The notes beneath the pieces were generated by a model that did no database searches, was not told where the DNA came from, and saw only the letters and a list, made by a program, of their open reading frames with translations. Shown here in pieces: positions 56,413 to 64,000 of a stretch of DNA of 64,000 nucleotides. Within the stretch, counting starts at the first letter, position 1; each line of letters opens with the position of its first letter. The position numbers were made by a program, and so were the translations under genes. The DNA comes from Symsagittifera roscoffensis (taxonomy: Eukaryota; Xenacoelomorpha; Acoela; Convolutidae): NCBI RefSeq assembly GCF_963678635.1, contig NC_087062.1:62480386-62544385 (forward strand). The letters run 5' to 3'.

Positions 56413-59400
56413 TACTACAAAGATATCATGATCAGTACTAATAATACTGCTTATCATTCAATGGTAAAACAATTAGTTCTTACGCCTAGAGCAACTGAAT
56501 GCAATTTGTTTCGATCGAGTATATTAGGTTTTTTAAAAAGAGAAGTGAAAGACTTCATGATCACTGGTGACAGTACAGCTTATTAAGGATTAATAAAACG
56601 ATTAATTCACTCTTGAGCATAAAGGTTCACAAAAAACAACAATGAAAAAAATCAATGATTGTGAAACGATTAGTTGTTATACCTAGAGACTACTAATAGC
56701 AATTTTTTTGATCGAGGAACGATTAGTTTTTAGTTCTAGAAGGCGACTGTTAGCAAAATTTTTTGAAGAAGTACGTCAAACTTTACCTAAAATGAGCAAT
56801 GAAAGATATCATAATCAATTTTTAAAAATCGGCCAGTTTTTCAGTGATTGGTATAATGAAAATTTCTAACGGCTAAAGAGCAATTTCTAGCAAAAATTTT
56901 CAAAGGAGTGAGTTAAATTTTTTCTTGGAATGAACAATGAAAGATATCATGATCGCTAGTGATAGAGCAGCAAATCATGGATTGGTAAAACGAAACGACT
57001 AATTCTTAAACGTAGATAGCGTCTTCTAGCAATGTCTTTCGATCGACCATAATAGATTTTTAATGAGCAAAGAAAGACGTCATGATCAATACTGATAGTA
57101 CTGCTTATCAGTGATTGGTGACACGATTCGTACTTAAGCTCACAGAGAGATTTCTAGCAATGTCTTCTGATCGATAATGTTAACTTTTTAAAATGAGTAG
57201 TGAAAGATATCATGATCAGTACTGATAATACTGCTTATCGGTGATTGGCGAAACGGTTGAATGCAATTTCTTGAATGCAGTGCGACTGAATGCAATTTCT
57301 TTCGAGCGATTTCTTGCAATGTTTTTCAATCGAGTAAGTCAAATTTTCATTGAAATGAACAATGAAAGATATCAAGATCAGAACTGATGAAACTGCTTAT
57401 CAGTGATTGGTGAAACGTTTAGTTCTCACGCCTAGAGAGCGACTTGTAGCAATGTCTTTTCTCAACAATGTTAATTTTTTTAATGCAAAAGTTATCATGA
57501 TCACTACTGATAGTACAGTCTGTGAGTGATGGTTGGTGAAACGATTAATTGTTACAAGTAAAGAGTGAGTTCTTTCAATATGTTTCGAGTAAGTATATGA
57601 AATTTGCCTAAACCAGGAACGAAAGATATCATAATGCTAAGGATATTACACCTCATCAGTGATTGATAGAAAAATTGATTCTTGCTCTCCAAGAGCGACA
57701 TCTAGCAAAGTTTCTCAACAAGCGAGGATGCTAAATTTTCCTTAAAATCAGCAATGAAAATTCTTTTGATCACTTATGATACTACGGTTTATAATTGGTT
57801 GGCGGAATGATTATTTCTGATGTCAAGAGAGCGACATCTAATTTTGACTTTCGGTTAGGTTTATTAAACCTTCAACAAAATCAGCAACGGAAGATATCAT
57901 GATCACGACTGATAAAACAGTTTATCTGTGTGATTTCTAGGACGATTAATTTTTTAAATCTAGAGAACGATTTATAGGAATATCTTTCGATCGAGTTTGT
58001 TGCAACTTCCTTATGATCAGCAACGAAAAATATCACAGTTACTACTGACAGTGCAAGGTATCAATCATTGTAGAACGATTAGTTAGTATTTCTAGAGACC
58101 GATTTCTTACCAGGTCTTTCATTGAGTGCATTCTTGCGAAGTCTTTTGATTTAATTTACTAAATTATCTTTAAAATCATCAAGGAAGGAGGATTTCATGA
58201 TCGGTTAATTTTCACGTCTTCAGTGACTTAGAGCAATGTAATTTATGTTAAAATTTCATAATAATCAGCACTAAGAGTAACTTTGATCTCTACTGATACA
58301 ACCCCTTAGCAAAGTCTGGTAGAACGACTAATTTATTTTCTTAGAGGGCGACTTTTTGCAATGATTTTCTTTCGAGTATCTTTATTTTTTTAGAAACAGC
58401 AATGAAGGATATTGTGATAACTACTGATAGTACACCTTATCAGTAATTGTTAAAATAATTTTTTGTTGGCCCAGAGACAGATTTTTTGCCAGGTATTTCG
58501 ATTGAGTGTGTTGAATGTTCGTTAAAATCAGCAATTAAAATCAATACCTAATGACAGTACAGCATATCAGTGATTAGCAAAACAATTAATCTTTTTTACT
58601 TGAAAAGCGATTTCTAGCAATGTTTTTCGATTGAATTTATTAGACTAACAATAACAAAAGCAATCAGAGATATCAGGATGACAACTGATAGTACAGCTTA
58701 TCAGTGATTGGTAGAACGGTTAATTTTTTCGCCTTGAGTGGCCTCAACTAAAAGCTTTTGATAGAGTATCTGAAACGTTCATCAAAGTTAGCATTCTACG
58801 ATATTTGATCTCTACTGGTAGTAAAATTATCAGTGATTGGTAGAACAATGATTTCTTTTGCCTAGAGAGCGACAATGGCTTTCGATCGAGTGAACTAGGT
58901 TTTCGTTATAATTAGCAATGAAGGTGGATTTCATGTTCCCTTTTGAGGGCCAAGCTTTTCAGTGAAAAGTAGAATGGTAATTTGTACGCCTAGAGTTACT
59001 TTGAGCAATGCATTTTGATGGAGTTTTTAAAATTTCACTAACTTCAATATTAAAAATTTTTTGATCTCCACTGATAAAAAACCTTATCAGTGATTGGTAG
59101 AACAATTATTTCTTCCGCCTAGAGAGCAAATTCTTGTATTGTTTTCCCCTCCATTGTGTTATTTTTTTAGAAACAGCAATGAAAGCATCATGATCACTAC
59201 TGATGGTACAGTTTATGACTGATTGGTTGAATGATTAATTTCTACGACTAGAGAGCGAATTTTTCTAACGTCATTCGATCGAGCATACTATATCTTCATT
59301 AAATTCAGAAATGAAACGTAACATGATAACTACTGATTCTCGGTGATTAATAGGGCATATCTAAAGTAGAGTCTCTCGGTAAATGGTAGATCAGCCAATT

Positions 59401-62400
59401 TTTACACCTAGATAGCGACCTACTGCAATGTCTTTTGAACGATTATACTGAACCTTCATTGAAATCAGCAACGAAGGATGATTTAATGATCACTATTGAT
59501 AATGAAGCTTATCAGTGATTGGTAGAACGGTTACTTTTTGTGCCTAGGTTGGTTTCGAGCAATGTTTTTGATAGAGTATGTTAAACTTTTTTTGAAATCA
59601 GCATTAAACAATTTTTTGATCTCTACTGATAGTACACCATATCAGTGATTGGTACAACGACTAGCTCTTCTGCCTTGAGAGCTACTTTTTGCAATGTTTT
59701 TCCATAGAACATCTTAGTGTTTTTTTAAAAACAACAATGAAGGATATCATTCTAACTACTGATAGTAAAGCTTATCAGTGATTGGTAGAACGGTTATGTT
59801 TTACGCCTAGAGTGGTTTCGAGCAGTGTGTTTTGATAGAGTATGCTAAAACTTTGTTGAAATCAGCATTAAAAGATATTTTGATCTCCTCTGATATTACA
59901 TTTTATCAGTGATGGAAAGAACTAATAATTCTTCTGCCTAGAGCTCGACTTTTTTCAATGTTTTTCCGCCAAGCACTTTTTTTAGAAACAGTAATGATCA
60001 CTTTTGATGGCGAAGCTAATCAGTGAATGATAGAATGGTCAATTTTACGCCTAGATTGACTTTGAGCAATAGATTTTGATAGAGTATGTTAAAGTTTCAC
60101 TAATTTCAGCGTTTATATACATTTTGATTTCTACTGATAATTTTCTAATAATTTTTTTTGTCTAGTGAGTGAATTCTTGCGAAGTCTTTTGATTTAGTTT
60201 ACTAAATTATCTTTAAAATCATCAAGGAAGGAGGATTTCATGATCGGTTAATTTTCATGTCTTCAGTGACTTAGAGCACTGTAATTTGATAGATTATGTT
60301 AAAATTTTATAATAATCAGCATTAAGAGTTACTTTGATCTCTACTGATACAACCTCTTAGCAAAGTCTGGTAGAACGACTAATTTATCTTCTTAGAGAGC
60401 GACTTTTTGCAATGATTTTTTTTCGAGTATCTTTAGTGTTTTTTAGAAACAGCAATGAAGGATATTGTGATAACTACTGATAGTACACCATATCAGTTAT
60501 GGATTTTTGTTGGCCCAGAGACCGATTTCTTGCAAGGTCTTTCGATTGAGTGTGTTGAATGCTCGTTAAAATCAGCAACTAAAAATACAACCTACTAACA
60601 GTACAGCCTATCAGTGATTAGCAAAACAATTGATATTTTTACTTGAAAAGCTACTTCCAGCAATATTTTTCGATTGAATTTATTAAAGTATCAAAAACAT
60701 AAGCAGTGAGAGATATCAGGATGATAACTGATAGTACAGCTTATCAGTGATTCGCAGAACGACTAATGTTTGTGCTAAGAGGGCGACTCTTTGCAATATC
60801 TTTTGATCAAGTATATTAAATCTTCATTATTGTCAACAATGATAGATATCATGATTACTCTTGATAATATCAATGGTTCCCTGAAAATTTATTTTCTACG
60901 CCTAGAGAAAGTTTTCTGATAATGTTTTCCGCTCGATTAGTTTGTGCCTTCATTAACTTCAACAAGGAAAGATATCATGATGTTACTAAATAAGCAGCTT
61001 GCGAGTGATTGGAAAATCTTTTTCTTAACGTAGAGAGAAAATTCTAGTAATTTTTGTCAATCGAGTGCAGTAAGTTTTCTTTAAAAAAGTGAATGTATAT
61101 TACTCTGAAATTACTGATAGTACAGTTTATCAGTGATTCGTATAACGATTAGTTTTACGCATGAAGAGCGCCTTCTAGCAATGTCTTAAGATTGATTATG
61201 TTAAATTTTCATAAAATCAGCAATGAAGGATATTATGTTATCTTCTGACAGTGCAGCTTATCAGAGATTGTTTGAACGACTTGATCTTACGCCTAGAGAG
61301 CGAATTTTTACAATATTTTTTGATCGAACTTGTTAAAATTTCATGAAAACCAGTAATGAAAGATATCATGATCAGTGGTTCGTAGAGCGACTAACTCTTA
61401 TGCTTGCAAAGCGTCTTCTATCAATGTTTTTGATCGAGTACTTTAAATTCTCATTAAAATTAGCAAGAAGAAAAGGTTTGATAATCATTAATAATGGTAC
61501 AGTTTATCAGTGATTGGTAGAACGATGAAATCACACAGCTAGAGATTGTTTTACTTGCAAAGTTTTTCGATCGATTACGTAGGGCTTTCATTTATTTCAA
61601 CAATAAACAATTACAGTTTCCACTAAAAGTACAGTTGCTCAATGATTGGTAGACCGTGTTTTTCGTAGAGACAAATTTCTGACACTGTCTTTCGATCGAC
61701 TACACTTAAGTTTTTTTTTAAAACCACCAATGAATGTTATTATGATCTCTACTGATAGCTTAGTTTGTCAGTGATTGGTAGAACGATTGGTTTTTAAGCA
61801 TCGAGAGCAAATTACGGCGATGTGTTTCTATCGAGAGCATTATACTTGCATCAAAATCACAAATGAAGAAAACTTGATCTCTACCGATAGTAAAACTTAT
61901 CAGTGATAGGAAAATACTTACTTGTTCAAACCTAGAGATCAAACTTTAACAATTTTTATCGATCGAGTGTGTTCAATTTTCAATAAAATCAGCTTTGAAA
62001 GATTTCTTGATCAATATTGATAGTACAACTTAACAGTATTGGTGGATTGGTTATAACTACCCCTGCAAAGCGAATATTAGCAATGTCTTTTGAACGAGCA
62101 AGTTAGACGTTAATCTAAAGAAGCAATGAAAGATATCCTGATCACTACTGATTGTACAGCGTCTCAGCGTCTCAGTGATTGCTAAAAACAAATAACTTTT
62201 GCGCTTAGAGCGCAAATTTTAGCAGTTTTTTTCGATCGAGCATGCAAAAATCTCATCAAAACCAGCGAGGGAAGTTATCATGGTCATTACTTATAAACTA
62301 ATATAGTTATTACTTATTAAGAGTAAACGAATTAATTCTTACGCCTAGAGAGCAACATCTAGCAAAGTTTTCCAAACGAGTTTGTTAATTTTTTCAATTA

Positions 62401-63156
62401 AACTTGCAACGGAAGACATGATGATCACTACTGATAGTACAGTAATTGTAGAATGAATAAGTTTTGCGCTTGTAGAGCAAAATTTAGCAATGTCTTTCGA
62501 TCGAGTATGTTGAGCCTTTAATAAAATCAGCAATGAAAGATATCATGATCACCACTGGCGTTACAGCTTTACAGTTATTGGTAGAATGATTAAGCCTTAA
62601 AACAAGAGAGCAAGTTCTAGCAATGTTTTTCTATCAAATTTAAAGAACTTTCATGGAAGTCAGCAGTGGAAGGCGTGAAGATCACTGAAGATAGTACAGC
62701 TGATGAGTGATAAGTAAAAAGAAATAATTCATATGACTAGAGAGCGTTTTTTGGCAACGTTAACCAATGAGTATGTTGTTTTCCTCTGAAAGTCAGCAAT
62801 GAAAGATATCATGATCATTTCTCAGCAATTGGAAGAGTGATTAGATCTTACGCCTACGGAGCGTGTTCTAGCAATATCTTTTGATCGAGCTTATTAAAAC
62901 ATCTTTAAGATCAGCAATGAAAGATATCATGAGTACAGCCCATCAATGATTGGTAGATCGATTACTTTTTACGGCTGAAGAGCGACATCTAGAGTCTTTC
63001 GATAGAGCTTGTTAAATTTTTATTAAAACCAGCAATGAAAGTTATCATGACCATTACTGATAACACAGCTTGTCATTGATTAGTATACTGATTAGTTCTT
63101 ACGCCTAGAGAGCTACTTCTAGCAACGTTATTTGCTCGAGCATGTTAACCTTAATT

Positions 63157-63327
63157 GAAATGGCCTATGTTTCGACTGTGCTCGACCTATGTTCCAACTT
63201 TCTCGACCAAAATCGGGTATGTTTCGACTTTAGCGACCTATATTCCGAGTTTCTCGACCAAAATCGGGTTTGTTTCGATTTCTTGATCTATGTTTCGACT
63301 TTCTGGACCAAAATCGACTTTGTGCTT
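63157..63327. repeat. Tandem repeat, alternating 21- and 29-bp units
   Basis: CGACCTATGTTCCAACTTTC-type units alternate with CGACCAAAATCGGGTATGTT-type units, giving a period of about 50 bases, three times. It is the reverse complement of the motif at 28066-28365. It starts right at the end of the 133-bp array. Confidence 0.85.
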
Positions 63328-63329
63328 GA

Positions 63330-63911
63330 CTTAAAATTGCATCTCGAACGCGAATAATCAGTCACAAAACTGCAAGTGCTCGACTCTCAACTAAGGCGCA
63401 ACTAAGATCACCAAGTAATGTGTCGTCGGAGGGATTAGCAGTGCAAACAACAGGTTGTGCGAAACCGAATCTAGAAGCGTTGACAACGATGAATAGTCGC
63501 CTAACTCGACGTCAGTGGCAGCGAATAGAGCAAAGGATGTGTCATGGATTGTTCGTTACTCGAACTCGGAATATACTACAATGCAAATGGAGATGGTTGA
63601 AAAAAGTATACTATAGTCCCGTTTTATCTTGTTCAAAGGACGCGAAGACAAAGCAAGCCAATTGTGAAACGCAATTCCGCAGAGCAAGAGGGTATCAGCC
63701 ATTGATCACAGAGACTCAAAGATTACCAGCAAACGGGAGTAAGAGGTTTTCACCTCCCCATAGACGCCCGTGGCAAAGCTCAAAATCATGACGCCAGCTG
63801 ATTATGTACAGCCACAGGCTGAAAATCTAGCCCCCGTTTTTGAAAGAACAGCTTACGCTGAAAACCTTAAGAATTCCCGGTGCAAAACAAGCGACTCTTA
63901 GACAACTACCT
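63330..63911 (+). CDS. Open frame of uncertain meaning at the right edge
   Basis: The frame is open from 63330 to the TGA at 63789-63791 (about 153 codons) but has no in-frame ATG until about 63489, and the ATG at 63418 belongs to another frame that closes at once. The product is Arg/Gln/Thr-rich with no motif I recognise. Overlapping its stop, an ATG at 63790 opens a 40-codon frame (MTPADYVQPQ...). GC content and codon mix are higher than in the flanking satellite, so this may be an exon or the 5' part of another element continuing to the right. Low confidence. Confidence 0.25.
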
Positions 63912-64000
63912 CAGTTGCTAGGTGACCGATAAACCTTTTTTTTTCAAATTGCACAGCAATCGAAGGAGGGAAAATAATGTCGTCAGGATCAATTCAAGGT

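Larger units (their letters stand above)
50213..63152. repeat. Degenerate satellite array, unit about 133 bp, roughly 90-95 units
   Basis: Every roughly 130-135 bases the same series recurs: GATATCATGATCACTACTGA, TAGTACAGCTTATCAGTGAT, TGGTAGAACGATTA, TTCTTACGCCTAGAGAGCGA, CTTCTAGCAATGTCTTTCGA, TCGAGTATGTTAAA, TTTTCATTAAAATCAGCAAT, GAAA. Units differ from one another by perhaps 15-35% and by small indels. Some are truncated. Each unit has three dyads: ATCACT-TGATA with TATCAGTGAT, CTAGA with TCTAG, and TCGATCGA. No frame is conserved, so it is non-coding. It is interrupted at about 50430-50910 and 56165-56412. Confidence 0.95.

Noticed and set aside
50213-63152. CRISPR-like or tRNA-like interpretation of the regular repeats
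   Set aside because: The units are directly adjoining and degenerate throughout, with no constant repeat and variable spacer. No cloverleaf or A/B box pair is present. A eukaryotic satellite explains it.

Overview
The window looks like a gene-poor, AT-rich stretch of an animal nuclear genome, probably an invertebrate. The reasons are GT-AG splice sites with metazoan-type consensus in the one convincing host gene, long (CA)n and (TA)n microsatellites, non-LTR-type and Ty3/Gypsy-type retroelement relics, MITEs, and a 13-kb satellite. Nothing prokaryotic is visible, and I cannot name the species. Most of the 64 kb is decayed mobile and repetitive DNA.

Layout. 1-2840 (minus strand): an unidentified unit with a palindrome-rich right end, a 77-aa ORF, a leader packed with small hairpins, a basic 155-aa ORF, and an overlapping ORF that stays open for 280 codons and runs off the left edge. 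Its open frames stand out against the decay elsewhere. 4.8-7.8 kb (minus): a nearly complete retroelement copy with an RT domain, a CCHC finger and a restriction-like nuclease-like C terminus, broken by a few frameshifts and stops. Beside it are a 9-bp minisatellite and a Ty3/Gypsy-type RT relic. 10.1-11.8 kb (minus): two phase-compatible coding exons of a serine-rich protein with a ZAD-like zinc-binding motif. 20.7-23.05 kb (plus): a second, more decayed copy of the 4.8-7.8 kb retroelement.

12.9-47 kb is dominated by a dispersed family that I call R1 (about 500 bp, at least ten copies or fragments in both orientations). Its 5' end folds into nested hairpins and its centre is a long palindrome. 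Several MITEs lie in or between R1 copies, including one nested insertion with a clear 8-bp target duplication. 37.3-40.1 kb holds a gag-protease LTR-type relic between direct repeats. 45.4-49.2 kb holds a Ty3/Gypsy relic with RNase H similarity, an inverted duplication and a compound CA/TA microsatellite.

50.2-63.15 kb is one degenerate tandem array with a unit of about 133 bp (roughly 90-95 units). Each unit carries three dyad symmetries, and blocks of units have been duplicated as higher-order repeats. It ends against a different 21/29-bp tandem repeat that also occurs at 28 kb. The last 650 bases contain open reading frame of uncertain meaning.

The genes do not form an operon or pathway. 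The most unusual items are the unidentified left-edge unit, the R1 fold-back family and the 133-bp array.
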